Below, piece after piece: positions 7,835-17,477 of a stretch of DNA of 64,000 bases. Location: contig NZ_JAHEBV010000015.1 of assembly GCF_024642085.1 (NCBI RefSeq), positions 1 to 64,000 on the forward strand, read 5' to 3'. Each line of letters opens with the position of its first letter. The first letter of the stretch is position 1. This DNA is from Novosphingobium sp. GTDB lineage: Bacteria > Pseudomonadota > Alphaproteobacteria > Sphingomonadales > Sphingomonadaceae. Made by a program: the position numbers and the translations under genes. The notes under the pieces are model-generated. The model worked only from the letters and a program-made list of their open reading frames with translations. It made no database searches and was not told the origin of the DNA.

Positions 7835-10814
7835 GCGGGTAGGGCCACAGGTTTATTCGATTGCGGCCCATCGCGGCTTTGCCGACGCGCTTGTCGCCGG
7901 CTTGATCCCGCGCTTCAGCGAAGCGGATCTGGGCTTGGCGCGGCTTACCCTGCTGCTGCCCAGCCGCCGGGCAGAGCGTATAATTACCGAGGCGTTCGTC
8001 CGCCTTTCAGGTAGCGGTCTGCTGCTGCCGCGCATGGCGGTGGTGGGCGATCTCGACCTGGATGAAACCCTCGGTCCCCTTCTGGACCCGCTGGGCGCGG
8101 GCGCCGATATCCCCCATGCCGCCGATCCGCTTCGGCGGCAGCTGCGGCTGGCCGAACTGCTGCGCGAGACGATGGGAGACAGCGCACCGCCAACACCTGC
8201 GCTGCTGCGCCTCGCCTTCGATACGGGTCGAACGATTGACCGGCTGGCCATCGAAGGCATCGGCTTTGAACGCCTGATCGAGGAACGGATAGCCGGGATC
8301 GTTGGCGAACAGGCGCAGCACTGGATCGAATCGACCCGCCACTTTGCAGCTGTTTTGGCGCGCTGGAAGCTTGAACTGGCCGAGCGCGGCGAGATTGACG
8401 GGCCAGAACGGCGCAACCAGCTGTTTGATCATGCTGCCAAGCGCTGGCAAGCTGCGCCGCCGCCTACCCCTCTGGTGGCCGCCGGCATAACCAGCGCTTC
8501 GCCCTCGCTCGCGCAGTTGCTGCGTGTAGTGGCGGAAACGCCGCGCGGTGCAGTAATCCTTCCCGATCTCGATCTGTCGCTGGATGTTGAAACCTGGACG
8601 CTGCTGGGCACGGCAGGCGCGCCGCCCACATCCGGCGATCCTCCGTTTGGCGAGCGTGATGCTCTGACCCATCCGCAATATCACCTTAAGCTGCTGCTTA
8701 ACCGCATGGGGATTGCCCGCGACGAGGTTGAGCCGTGGCACCGCGCCGGGCTGGCCGCCGCGCCGCCCGAGCGCAGCCGCGCGATCTCCAACTTGTTCCT
8801 GCCGTCCAGCGCCAGCGCCCGCTGGGTCGATCTGCCCGCCGGGCAGCGCCGTCTGTCCGGTGTGCGACTGATGAACACGGCCCACCCCGGCGAAGAAGCG
8901 CAGGCGATCGCGATCCTGATCCGCGAAGCGTTGGAAGTGCCTGAACGGCGAGTGGCTTTAATCACTCCCGATCGCGGCCTGGCATCGCGGGTCGTCGCAC
9001 ACTTACGCCGCTGGGATATTGCGGCCGACGATACTGCCGGCCAGCCGCTCGCCCAGACCGCGGCGGGCCGCGTACTGTTGCAACTGGCCGAAGTTGCCGC
9101 CAGCGCCGCCGCGCCGGTTCAATTGCTCGCCTTGCTGGAACATCCGATGGTCCAAGGTACAGGCGAACGCGCGGCTTGGCTGGACAACGCGCGCCGCCTT
9201 GATCGCAAGCTGCGCGGACCGCGCCTCGCCCCCGGTCTTTCCCCGATACGCGATGTCGTCATGACGATGGATGAAGGACTGCAAAGCTGGTGGGTCGAAG
9301 TAGAAGGGGTGATAGCACCGCTGCTTGCCTGGACCGACCCGGTTCCGCTGGCCGTAGCGCTGGATAGCCTCTGCGCTGCCAGCGAAGCACTGTGCGGCCT
9401 GCGTCTGTGGGGCGGCGCAGACGGCCGCGCGCTGTCTGGCCAGATCGATGACCTGCGCAGCGCAGCGCAGGATGTTGGCACCATGGTCGCTCCTGATGAC
9501 CTGCCCACCGTGCTGCGCGATGTGCTGGACCGTGCTGCAGTGCGCCCGCCGTGGGGAAGCCACCCGCGCGTCGCGATTTACGGGTTGCTTGAAGCCCGGA
9601 TGAGCCGGGCCGATCTGGTCATTTGCGGCGGGCTGACCGAAGGCACCTGGCCTGCCGCCGCATCGCCCGAACCATTGCTGCCGCCTGCCGTCCTGCGCGC
9701 GCTGGGCGTGCCTGCGGGTGAGTTTCGTATCGGCTTGTCGGCGCACGATCTGGCCGGTGCACTGGGCGCGCCTGAAGTAGTGTTGAGCTGGGCCGACCGC
9801 GATGAAGGCGGCCCGGTGATCCCAAGCCGTTTTGTCCTTCGTGTGGAAGCGCTGCTTGGGGATCTGGCGAAGGACCACCGTGAGGACCGCGCCATCGACC
9901 GCGCCCGCAACATCGACCGCGCCCATCCCGAACCGTCCTATCCGCGCCCCGCGCCTAACCCGGCGCCTGCCCAGCGGGACGTGCCGCTGGCGGTCACCGC
10001 GATCGACCGTCTGCGTTCCGATCCTTACCAATTTTATGCCCAGGCGATCCTGCGACTGCGCTCGCTCGATCCGCTGGATGCCGAACCGACTGCGGCGTGG
10101 AAAGGTACGGTGGTCCACGAAGTCCTCAAGCAATGGCATCGCGCCGGGGGCAGGCCGGGCGATCTGATCGATTTTGCCGAGGCGGAACTGTGCAAAATGC
10201 AGACGCACCCGCTGGTTCGCGCGCTGTGGTGGCCGCGCCTGGCCAAAGCGCTGGAATGGATCGACGCCGAGGTTGCCCAGCTTGCAAGCGCAGATGGCCG
10301 CGTCGTCGTTCTGAGTGAAGAGGATGGCGCGATGGAGGTCGACGGGGTGCGCGTATTCGGCCGCGCCGACCGGATCGACCGCCGCGCGGACGGCGCACTG
10401 GTAGTGGTTGATTACAAGACCGGATCGCCGCCATCGGGCCGCATGGTCCAGGAAGGGTTTGCGCTGCAATTGGGAGTGCTTGGCCTGATTGCGCGGGATG
10501 GCGGCTTTACCAGGGTCAGCGGCGACCCCGACGGCTTTGAATACTGGTCATTGGCCAAGTCCCGCGATGTCGAGCAGTTCGGCTATGTCAGCGAACCCAT
10601 TCCCGAAGGGCAGAAGAAATCCGGACTGCCGCGTGACGAGTTTTTGGACCGGATCGAGGTCTATCTGCGCGATGCAATAACGCGCTGGATAAAGGGTGAT
10701 GAACCGTTCACCGCGCGGCTCAACCCCGACATCGGCGGCTATAACGATTATGACCAGCTGATGCGGCTGGATGAATGGCAGACCCGTGCGGATGCGTGGG
10801 AGGCACAGTCATGA
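7827..10814 (+). CDS. addB: Double-strand break repair protein AddB
   Basis: A 995-residue subunit of the AddAB helicase-nuclease, which resects DNA ends for RecA. The start is the ATG at 7827, overlapping the murU stop by 8 bases; an upstream in-frame extension would overlap murU by more than 240 bases. The N-terminal half is an inactivated helicase fold. The C-terminus holds a PD-(D/E)XK nuclease: the AIDRLRSDPYQFYAQAIL entry near residue 730, GTVVHEVL near 762, GRADRIDR near 847 and VVDYKTG near 863. No four-cysteine iron-sulfur set as in Bacillus AddB is apparent. This is the alphaproteobacterial AddB type. It overlaps addA by 4 bases. Confidence 0.95.
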   Translation: MAERVGPQVYSIAAHRGFADALVAGLIPRFSEADLGLARLTLLLPSRRAERIITEAFVRLSGSGLLLPRMAVVGDLDLDETLGPLLDPLGAGADIPHAADPLRRQLRLAELLRETMGDSAPPTPALLRLAFDTGRTIDRLAIEGIGFERLIEERIAGIVGEQAQHWIESTRHFAAVLARWKLELAERGEIDGPERRNQLFDHAAKRWQAAPPPTPLVAAGITSASPSLAQLLRVVAETPRGAVILPDLDLSLDVETWTLLGTAGAPPTSGDPPFGERDALTHPQYHLKLLLNRMGIARDEVEPWHRAGLAAAPPERSRAISNLFLPSSASARWVDLPAGQRRLSGVRLMNTAHPGEEAQAIAILIREALEVPERRVALITPDRGLASRVVAHLRRWDIAADDTAGQPLAQTAAGRVLLQLAEVAASAAAPVQLLALLEHPMVQGTGERAAWLDNARRLDRKLRGPRLAPGLSPIRDVVMTMDEGLQSWWVEVEGVIAPLLAWTDPVPLAVALDSLCAASEALCGLRLWGGADGRALSGQIDDLRSAAQDVGTMVAPDDLPTVLRDVLDRAAVRPPWGSHPRVAIYGLLEARMSRADLVICGGLTEGTWPAAASPEPLLPPAVLRALGVPAGEFRIGLSAHDLAGALGAPEVVLSWADRDEGGPVIPSRFVLRVEALLGDLAKDHREDRAIDRARNIDRAHPEPSYPRPAPNPAPAQRDVPLAVTAIDRLRSDPYQFYAQAILRLRSLDPLDAEPTAAWKGTVVHEVLKQWHRAGGRPGDLIDFAEAELCKMQTHPLVRALWWPRLAKALEWIDAEVAQLASADGRVVVLSEEDGAMEVDGVRVFGRADRIDRRADGALVVVDYKTGSPPSGRMVQEGFALQLGVLGLIARDGGFTRVSGDPDGFEYWSLAKSRDVEQFGYVSEPIPEGQKKSGLPRDEFLDRIEVYLRDAITRWIKGDEPFTARLNPDIGGYNDYDQLMRLDEWQTRADAWEAQS

Positions 10815-13800
10815 GCCGGGTCTGGCCGCTGACTGACGAGCAGCTTCCTGCCGTTGATCCGGGCGAAGTGGTGTGGCTGTCCGCTTCGGCAGGTACGGGC
10901 AAGACTCAGGTGCTTTCGGCGCGTGTGCTGCGCCTGCTGCTGCAAGACGGCGTCGCGCCATCGCAAATCCTGTGCCTGACCTTTACCAAGGCCGGTGCCG
11001 CAGAGATGGCGAACCGCATCAACGAAGTGCTGGCAGGCTGGGTGCGGGCCAGCCCGACCGACCTTTTCCGCGATCTGGAGGCAATCGGCGCGCCATCCGG
11101 ACCGGCGGAGCTGGCACGGGCGCGCACGCTGTTTGCCGAAGTGCTCGACTGCCCGGGCGGGGGCCTGCGAATCGATACGATCCACGCCTTTGCGCAGTGG
11201 CTGCTGGCTGCCTTTCCCAGCGAGGCCGGGCTGCATCCCGGTACCCGCGCTATGGAAGACCGCGACCGTCAGCTGCTGCTGCGCGAGGTGCTGGCCGACC
11301 TGCTGGTCGCAGCGCAGCAGAGCGGTGATCGGCCCACCCTTGACGCCGTGGCACTCCTATCCGAGCGGTTGGGGCCCGATGCAGTCGAAAGCTACCTGCT
11401 GCGCTGCGCCGAGGCGCATGACCTGTGGCATGGACCAGGCGCCTGGCAGCCGCCGATGGATGCCGCGGTACGGCGCCTGATCGGGCTGCCCGCCGATGCT
11501 TGCAGCGCCGCCGATCTGTGCGCCGACGGCACCTTCGATACCGATGCGCTGAAGCTGTGCGAATCAGCCTACGGCCAATGGTCGACCCCGACTGGTGCCG
11601 CGGGCAAGGCAGTGATTGCCGGCTGGTTGGCTGCCGATGCAAACGCCCGGCTGGCCATGATGCCTGACCTTACCAAAGTGCTGTTCAGCCAAAAAGATAC
11701 GGTCAAGAACAACAAGTCACTGGAGAAGTTTGAGGAAAGCTTCGTGTTTGCCGCTGAAGCCGTGCTCGTTTCGGTATTGGCGGTGCGCGAGCGGCAAGCG
11801 CTGATTGCGTTGGCGGCATGGCTCGCCCCGGCGCTGGAACTGGGCCGCCGCTTCGCGCTGGCGTGGGACGCGGCGAAGGCGCGCGCAGGCCTGATCGACT
11901 TTGACGACCAGATCCGGCAGGCCGCGCATCTGTTGCAGCAATCCGATCTGGCGGGGTGGATCCGTTACAAGCTGGACCGGCGGTTCGACCACATCCTGGT
12001 TGACGAGGCGCAGGATACCAACGGCGCCCAATGGCAGATCATCGATGCGCTGATCGGCGATTTTTTCAGCGGTGAAGGGCTGCGCGGCGATGTGCTGCGC
12101 ACGCTGTTCGTGGTCGGCGATTACAAGCAGGCGATTTTTCGTTTCCAGGGGACCAGCCCGGAAAACTTTGCCAGGGCGCAGCTTCGGGTACGCGAGCAAA
12201 TGCGCGGTCTGGCCGATAACATATTGCAATCGCACACCAATCGCCGGGCGCAGCAATTGCGGGACTTGGGCCTTAGCCAGAGTTTTCGAACCGCCACAGG
12301 TGTGTTGGATTTTGTCGATCGGGCCATCGCGGCGATCGGCTTTGACAAGTTCGGACTGGACAAGGCGCCCGAAGCGCACGTCGGTCAGGACCGCCCTGGC
12401 ATGGTCACGCTCTGGCGGGTCGTCAGCAGCGGCCAGGACGATGCGTCCCAGGACGAGGAGGGGGTGGACACCTGGCTGGCCCGGTCCGACCGCCGGCTGG
12501 CCGACCGTATCGCACAACAGGTCAGGCAATGGCAGGATCACGGCTTCCCGCTGGTCAAGGGCGAGAAGCCGGGTACGGCACGCCGCGCGCGCGCAGGCGA
12601 TGTTATGGTGCTGGTGCGCAAACGCAAGGAACTGGCCGGGCTGATTGTCGGCCGGCTGCACGCTGCCGGCGTGCCGGTGGCGGGGGTGGACCGGCTACGG
12701 TTGGCGGCTCCGCTTGCGGTGCGCGATTTGATGGCGGCGGTGCGATTTGCGGCGCAGCCGTTCGACGATCTCAATCTGGCCTGTCTCTTGACCTCGCCAT
12801 TGCTCGGCTGGACGCAGGAAGATCTTCTTGAACACGGCTACAGACCGGACAAGGTGGCGCTTTGGGATCACTTGCGCCGCACGCGCGGGCCTTTGGTCGA
12901 CCAGACGATGTCCAGCCTGCTGGACCTGCTCCACCTGGCCGATTTTGAGCCACCTCTGGCCTTGTTGCACTGGGTTCTGACGGGGCCGTGGCTGGGTCGG
13001 CGCCGGCTGGTCGCACGACTGGGGGCAGAAGCGAATGACCCGATCGACGAACTGCTCAACGCCGCCAGCGCCTATGCCACCGCCGAAGTGCCTAGTTTGC
13101 AGGGCTTTATTCGCTGGTTCGATGCCGGCGACGGTGAATTGAAACGCGAAGCTGGCAAGCAGGGCGATCAGGTGCGGGTAATGACCGTCCACGGCTCCAA
13201 AGGCCTGCAAGCGCCAATCGTAATCCTGGCCGATGCCGCCGATAACCCCGATCGGTCGTTGGGCAGCCCGCTGGAACTGGTCGATCCGGCCAGTATGCTA
13301 AGCAGCACGCCGCGCACCGTGCCCCTGCCATCGCTTCGCAAAAACGAGCGGTACGGCAAGATCGCAGTGGCAGATCAGACCGCCCGCGCCGAAGAGCACC
13401 AGGAACACTGGCGTCTGCTGTATGTCGCGATGACCCGGGCCGAAGAGGCGCTGTTTATCGCCGGTGCGCTGGGCCCGCGCGAAACCGAACCGGCGCCCAA
13501 CAGCTGGTACGCCCGGCTGCAGGGGTTATTTGATGCGGCCGACTGGATAGATGACCCGCTGTGGAGTGCGCGGCTTGAATACGGTGAGCGCACAGATGCG
13601 GCGTTGCCTTTAATCGCTAACACAGTTATTCAATTGCCGCTGCCGGAACCGTGGCTGGACAGCCCCGCGCCCGCCGAACCGCGACCGCCGCGTCCGCTCG
13701 CACCATCTTCGCTGGGACAGGACGCCAGCGCCGATCCGCCTTTTCCGCCCGGTGCCGGTTCCGTCGCCGCACGGCGCGGCGTGTTGATGCACAAACTCCT

Positions 13801-14272
13801 TGAACGCCTGCCTGACGTGAAACCCGCCGAACGGACCAGCGCTGCGCAGGCTTGGCTGGCTCGGTCAGCGAACGACCTCGACCATCACAGCCGCGCCGAA
13901 ATGGCCGCATCCGCGATCCGCGTGCTTGGCGATTCAGCCTGGGCCGATTTGTTTGAACCTGGATCGTTGGCCGAAGTACCGATTGCCGCAACTGTTGGCG
14001 GGCAGGTGATTGCCGGTACGATCGACCGAGTGGCAATAGACGGAACACGGATCCGGCTGGTCGATTATAAGACCGCGCGGCGTCCGCCTGCCAGCCTGGA
14101 TGAAGTGCCATTGGCCATCCTGCGGCAGATGGCAGCCTATGCCGCGGCGCTGGAAGCGGTTTATCCCGGGCGCAGTGTTGAAGCGGCCGTATTGTACACG
14201 CAGGCACCTAGCCTCCTTATCATTCCGCCAGCGCTGCTTGCCGTTCACAAGCAGGCATTGATCGGCATCTAG
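10811..14272 (+). CDS. addA: ATP-dependent helicase/nuclease AddA
   Basis: A 1153-residue UvrD/Rep-type 3' to 5' helicase with a C-terminal nuclease, the motor partner of AddB. Walker A ASAGTGKTQVLSARV lies at residues 26-40, LCLTFTKAGAAEM is motif Ia, and HILVDEAQDT near 395 is Walker B. GDYKQAIFRFQG near 438, VMTVHGSKGL near 790 and LLYVAMTRAEE near 870 are later helicase motifs. A nuclease motif with DRVAIDG and LVDYKTAR lies near residue 1090. The ATG at 10811 overlaps addB by 4 bases. The reading frame is intact across all motifs, so the enzyme should be functional. Confidence 0.97.
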   Translation: MSRVWPLTDEQLPAVDPGEVVWLSASAGTGKTQVLSARVLRLLLQDGVAPSQILCLTFTKAGAAEMANRINEVLAGWVRASPTDLFRDLEAIGAPSGPAELARARTLFAEVLDCPGGGLRIDTIHAFAQWLLAAFPSEAGLHPGTRAMEDRDRQLLLREVLADLLVAAQQSGDRPTLDAVALLSERLGPDAVESYLLRCAEAHDLWHGPGAWQPPMDAAVRRLIGLPADACSAADLCADGTFDTDALKLCESAYGQWSTPTGAAGKAVIAGWLAADANARLAMMPDLTKVLFSQKDTVKNNKSLEKFEESFVFAAEAVLVSVLAVRERQALIALAAWLAPALELGRRFALAWDAAKARAGLIDFDDQIRQAAHLLQQSDLAGWIRYKLDRRFDHILVDEAQDTNGAQWQIIDALIGDFFSGEGLRGDVLRTLFVVGDYKQAIFRFQGTSPENFARAQLRVREQMRGLADNILQSHTNRRAQQLRDLGLSQSFRTATGVLDFVDRAIAAIGFDKFGLDKAPEAHVGQDRPGMVTLWRVVSSGQDDASQDEEGVDTWLARSDRRLADRIAQQVRQWQDHGFPLVKGEKPGTARRARAGDVMVLVRKRKELAGLIVGRLHAAGVPVAGVDRLRLAAPLAVRDLMAAVRFAAQPFDDLNLACLLTSPLLGWTQEDLLEHGYRPDKVALWDHLRRTRGPLVDQTMSSLLDLLHLADFEPPLALLHWVLTGPWLGRRRLVARLGAEANDPIDELLNAASAYATAEVPSLQGFIRWFDAGDGELKREAGKQGDQVRVMTVHGSKGLQAPIVILADAADNPDRSLGSPLELVDPASMLSSTPRTVPLPSLRKNERYGKIAVADQTARAEEHQEHWRLLYVAMTRAEEALFIAGALGPRETEPAPNSWYARLQGLFDAADWIDDPLWSARLEYGERTDAALPLIANTVIQLPLPEPWLDSPAPAEPRPPRPLAPSSLGQDASADPPFPPGAGSVAARRGVLMHKLLERLPDVKPAERTSAAQAWLARSANDLDHHSRAEMAASAIRVLGDSAWADLFEPGSLAEVPIAATVGGQVIAGTIDRVAIDGTRIRLVDYKTARRPPASLDEVPLAILRQMAAYAAALEAVYPGRSVEAAVLYTQAPSLLIIPPALLAVHKQALIGI

Positions 14273-14346
14273 CAATGCTTTGCCCCGCCGCAGTTGCCAT
14301 TGGCGCGCGGCATCCTAAGTTAAGGGCCAACTCACAGGAGATTCTA

Positions 14347-14667
14347 ATGGCCACCAAAGCCGTAACCGATGCCAGCTTTGCCACCGATGTACTGCAAAGC
14401 GATAAGCCAGTCCTGGTCGATTTCTGGGCCGACTGGTGCGGGCCCTGCAAGATGATCGGCCCGGCGCTCGAAGAAATCAGCGATGAGCTGGCCGACAAGG
14501 TGACGATCGCCAAGGTCGATATAATGGAATGCACCGATACCGCCGCCAAGTATGGCGTGCAGTCAATCCCGCTGATGGTGTTGTTCAAGAACGGCCAGCC
14601 GGTTGCACAAAAGCTGGGTGCAGCGCCAAAGAGTCAGCTCAAAGGTTGGCTGGAAAGCGAACTTTAA
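14347..14667 (+). CDS. trxA: Thioredoxin 1
   Basis: A 106-residue cytoplasmic thioredoxin. The redox motif WCGPC has its cysteines at 31 and 34, preceded by VLVDFWAD, and the cis-proline loop is in SIPLMVLF near residue 73. The ATG at 14347 has an AGGAG site 8 bases upstream; an earlier in-frame ATG at 14275 lacks support. It closes the divL-tsaE-amgK-murU-addB-addA string and its TAA overlaps the convergent IMPase-like stop in a TTTAAA palindrome. Confidence 0.97.
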   Translation: MATKAVTDASFATDVLQSDKPVLVDFWADWCGPCKMIGPALEEISDELADKVTIAKVDIMECTDTAAKYGVQSIPLMVLFKNGQPVAQKLGAAPKSQLKGWLESEL

Positions 14668-15470
14668 AGCAGCGCTAATCGCGCGGCAAGCTGGTCGAAC
14701 AGCGCTGGGCTAGCGGCGCCAATCAGGCCTGGGAGATGGGCTTCATCGACCCGGTAAGGTCGGCCATCGAGCCGCGCGACCTTGCCGCCGGCCTCGTTGA
14801 CAAATAGCGCCCCGGCGGCGTGATCCCACGCGAGCGTGCGTTCAAATATCGAAAGGTCGTTTACTCCAAGAGCGATGCGCGGATATTGTTCTGCGGCGCA
14901 GCGAGGTATATCGACCAGTGTATAATGGGGCGCTATGTGGTGGCGCATCGCCTCGCGCTTGGCCGGATCCAAAAAGACCAAGGATATGGCGGCAATCGGA
15001 CAGTTTTCCCCCGTAGTTTTGGCAGTGACGCGCTGCCCTCCAATGAACGCGCCCTTGCCTCGGCGGGCGATGCATAACCGATCTGACAAAGGATCGTAAA
15101 TCCAGCCTGTATGCGCCTCACCAGCTTCAGCCATCGCGATAAGAATGCCAAAGGGGCCATTGCCATTGGCAAAATTATTTGTGCCGTCGAGGGGGTCGAC
15201 AATCCAGCAAGGTCCTTTCAGTAGTTCCAGCACAGACGGATCGGCATGGGCCGCCTCTTCGCTCACGATGGGCAAGCCGGGAATTATCCTGGAAAGCCCC
15301 TCAATTAAAAGTTCCTCGGCCTGAAAATCGGCGACAGTCACGACGTCGTCGGCCGCTTTGTGTTCGATTTGGCCCTCGTGCAATGACTGAAAGTGGGGCA
15401 TTATTGCGCGCGCCGCCACTTCTCGCAGCAGCTTGCTCATCTCGGTTTGAAAGGTGCTGATTTCATTCAT
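14664..15470 (-). CDS. Inositol monophosphatase-family phosphatase
   Basis: A 268-residue member of the IMPase/FBPase/CysQ superfamily of magnesium-dependent, lithium-sensitive phosphatases. The metal site is clear: SEEAAHAD near residues 70-77, DPLDGTNNF with Asp92 and Asp95, and a second motif AWDHAAGAL with Asp216. Substrate cannot be read from sequence; inositol phosphate, PAP or other phosphoesters are possible. Its ATG overlaps the argJ stop (ATGA), so it is coupled to arginine synthesis genes and might even be a histidinol-phosphatase-type enzyme (inference, low certainty). Confidence 0.88.
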   Translation of the reverse strand: MNEISTFQTEMSKLLREVAARAIMPHFQSLHEGQIEHKAADDVVTVADFQAEELLIEGLSRIIPGLPIVSEEAAHADPSVLELLKGPCWIVDPLDGTNNFANGNGPFGILIAMAEAGEAHTGWIYDPLSDRLCIARRGKGAFIGGQRVTAKTTGENCPIAAISLVFLDPAKREAMRHHIAPHYTLVDIPRCAAEQYPRIALGVNDLSIFERTLAWDHAAGALFVNEAGGKVARLDGRPYRVDEAHLPGLIGAASPALFDQLAARLALL

Positions 15471-16693
15471 GACCGGTAATCCGCGTTGATCGAGATATAG
15501 CCGTGAGTCAGGTCACAAGTCCAAACCGTTGCGCGGCCATTTCCAATGCCAAGATCGACATCGATTGTGATCTCTTGACCTTTAAGATGCGCTGACACAG
15601 GTCCCTCGTCATAACCTGCCACAGGCAAGCCATTGCGCGCGCACCATGTGCCGCCAAACCCGATTGACAGAGTGTCGCGGTCGGCAGGCTCGCCCGCCTT
15701 GCCCACTGCCATCACCACGCGGCCCCAATTGGCGTCTTCACCGGCAATGGCTGTCTTGACCAGCGGCGAGTTGGCAATGGCGAGGCCGACCTTTCGTGCG
15801 CTATGGTCACTGGACGCGCCGGTGACGTAAACGGAAATGAACTTTCGCGCACCTTCGCCGTCGCGCACTACCAGATGGGCGAGCTGGCGGCACACGTCAT
15901 GCAGCGCGGCGGCAAAAGCATCGGCGCCGGCGCTGTCGAACCCGGTAAGCGGCACGTTGCCAGCCTTGCCTGTGGCAAAGGCCAGAACGGTGTCGCTGGT
16001 CGATGTGTCGCTGTCTACCGTGATGCAGCTGAAAGTATCGCGGTTGGCCGCGCTGAGCACATCCTGCAAGAAGGCCGGTTCAACCGCGCAATCAGTAAAG
16101 ATGAAGCCGAGCATGGTTGCCATGTCGGGCGCGATCATGCCGCTGCCCTTGATGATCGCACCCAAAGTCACGGGTTTACCGCCAACCACTGCCCGGGCGG
16201 CGACACCCTTGGCGAAGGTATCGGTCGTGCCGATGGTGTTGGCGGCATCTTCCCAGCTGCAAGGCTGCTCTGTAAGTGCGGCAGAGACCCCTGTTTTCGC
16301 CTTGTCCTTTGGCAGCGGCACACCGATTACCCCGGTAGACGATACGAAGACCTGCTCGCGCGCGCAGTCCAGATGCGCCGCAACCTGATCCATGATCGCT
16401 TCCACCGCCTCGCGTCCACGATAACCGGTGAAGGCGTTGGAATTGCCGGCATTGACGACCAGCGCGCGGGCCTGGCCCTGCGCCAAGTTGGTGCGGCCCA
16501 GTTCAACCTCGGACGAGCAGCAGACATTGCGAGTAAACACCCCGGCCACGCTGGTCCCCTGTGCCAGTTCGACATAGGTCAGGTCGCAGCGCCCCCAATC
16601 CTTATAGCCAGCACGCGCCACGCGCAGCGTCACGCCAGCGATCGGCGGGATCGCAGGGAAGGGCCGGGCGAGGGGGGAGACGGTCTGAGGCAT
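15467..16693 (-). CDS. argJ: Bifunctional ornithine acetyltransferase/N-acetylglutamate synthase
   Basis: A 408-residue enzyme that recycles the acetyl group in arginine synthesis, moving it from N-acetylornithine to glutamate. It is made as a proprotein and cuts itself before the Thr in the motif GSGMIAPDMATMLGF, here Thr193, leaving alpha and beta chains. The ATG at 16693 gives the normal N-terminus; an in-frame extension to 16897 would cross into the divergent gene and is rejected. Whether it also uses acetyl-CoA (bifunctional) cannot be read here. It is followed by the IMPase-like gene with a 4-base overlap. Confidence 0.96.
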   Translation of the reverse strand: MPQTVSPLARPFPAIPPIAGVTLRVARAGYKDWGRCDLTYVELAQGTSVAGVFTRNVCCSSEVELGRTNLAQGQARALVVNAGNSNAFTGYRGREAVEAIMDQVAAHLDCAREQVFVSSTGVIGVPLPKDKAKTGVSAALTEQPCSWEDAANTIGTTDTFAKGVAARAVVGGKPVTLGAIIKGSGMIAPDMATMLGFIFTDCAVEPAFLQDVLSAANRDTFSCITVDSDTSTSDTVLAFATGKAGNVPLTGFDSAGADAFAAALHDVCRQLAHLVVRDGEGARKFISVYVTGASSDHSARKVGLAIANSPLVKTAIAGEDANWGRVVMAVGKAGEPADRDTLSIGFGGTWCARNGLPVAGYDEGPVSAHLKGQEITIDVDLGIGNGRATVWTCDLTHGYISINADYRS

Positions 16694-16778
16694 GAAGCGT
16701 GCCTTATGTTCGCTTGACCATTGCGGCAAGCGTCGACTAACCCATTTTGTCGAGCGTTGATTTAGTTCGGAGCGATAA

Positions 16779-17432
16779 GTGATTGCATCGTCAATGAAAG
16801 TTCCTTTGGTTTCGGCGCTGGCGGCAGGGACGATGATCGCGGTGCCAAGCTTCGCTGGCACACCGCGCGCGGCAAGCCCGATAAGTAATCCAGGCACCTG
16901 GATGACACCCAGCGACTATCCACCAGAAGCATTGCGCACGGATTCTGTGGGACTATCGCGGTTTACGGTGACGATCAGCCCGGATGGGGCCGTTACGTCG
17001 TGCTCGATCAGAGAGAGCAGCGGCTCCGACGTTCTTGACCGCAAAACTTGCGAACTGGTCATTCTGCGCGCACGATTCAGACCGGCAACCAATGCAGTTG
17101 GCAAACCGACTGTGGGTAGCTGGTCAAGTTCGGTCCGTTGGCAGATCCCAAAAGTTCCAGCCAAGCCACCGGCTGCAGGTTTTTCGGTTTTCTCTGCGCT
17201 TATTGGCACTGACGGAGCAGCTACAGACTGCCAGTTTGAACAGTTAGAAGGTGCCGCAATACAAGGCGGCGTCAAGGTCGGGCCGTCTCCGAACTGCAAT
17301 TTTATGCCGATTCAGAGCCCCTACCTTGACGCACAAGGGCGTCCCGTTGCGAAGCGCGTACGTTACACGCGCAGAATTGAAGTCTTCGATGTTCCTGCCC
17401 AGCAAGCAAAGGACGTTTCACAGGCTAACTAG
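16779..17432 (+). CDS. Secreted protein with two TonB-C-like repeats
   Basis: A 217-residue exported protein. The GTG at 16779 has a GGAG site 6 bases upstream; an ATG 5 codons later is the alternative. A signal peptide covers about residues 1-26. Two similar halves follow: SRFTVTISPDGAVTSCSI (residues 60-77) ending in a WQIP strand, and FSVFSALIGTDGAATDCQF (135-153) ending in RRIEVFD. Each half has two cysteines (75 and 91; 151 and 173). The DGxVTxC pattern is that of the TonB C-terminal fold, but the membrane anchor and proline-rich spacer of TonB are absent, so it is not an energy-coupling TonB. Function unknown. Confidence 0.75.
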   Translation: MIASSMKVPLVSALAAGTMIAVPSFAGTPRAASPISNPGTWMTPSDYPPEALRTDSVGLSRFTVTISPDGAVTSCSIRESSGSDVLDRKTCELVILRARFRPATNAVGKPTVGSWSSSVRWQIPKVPAKPPAAGFSVFSALIGTDGAATDCQFEQLEGAAIQGGVKVGPSPNCNFMPIQSPYLDAQGRPVAKRVRYTRRIEVFDVPAQQAKDVSQAN

Positions 17433-17477
17433 AATGCACCGCAACCGCTCTAAGGCGATTGCGATTCTTTGCTTGTC

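Noticed and set aside
9003..10469. 488-codon open frame antisense to addB
   Set aside because: No domain, signal or ribosome site; addB motifs account for this region.
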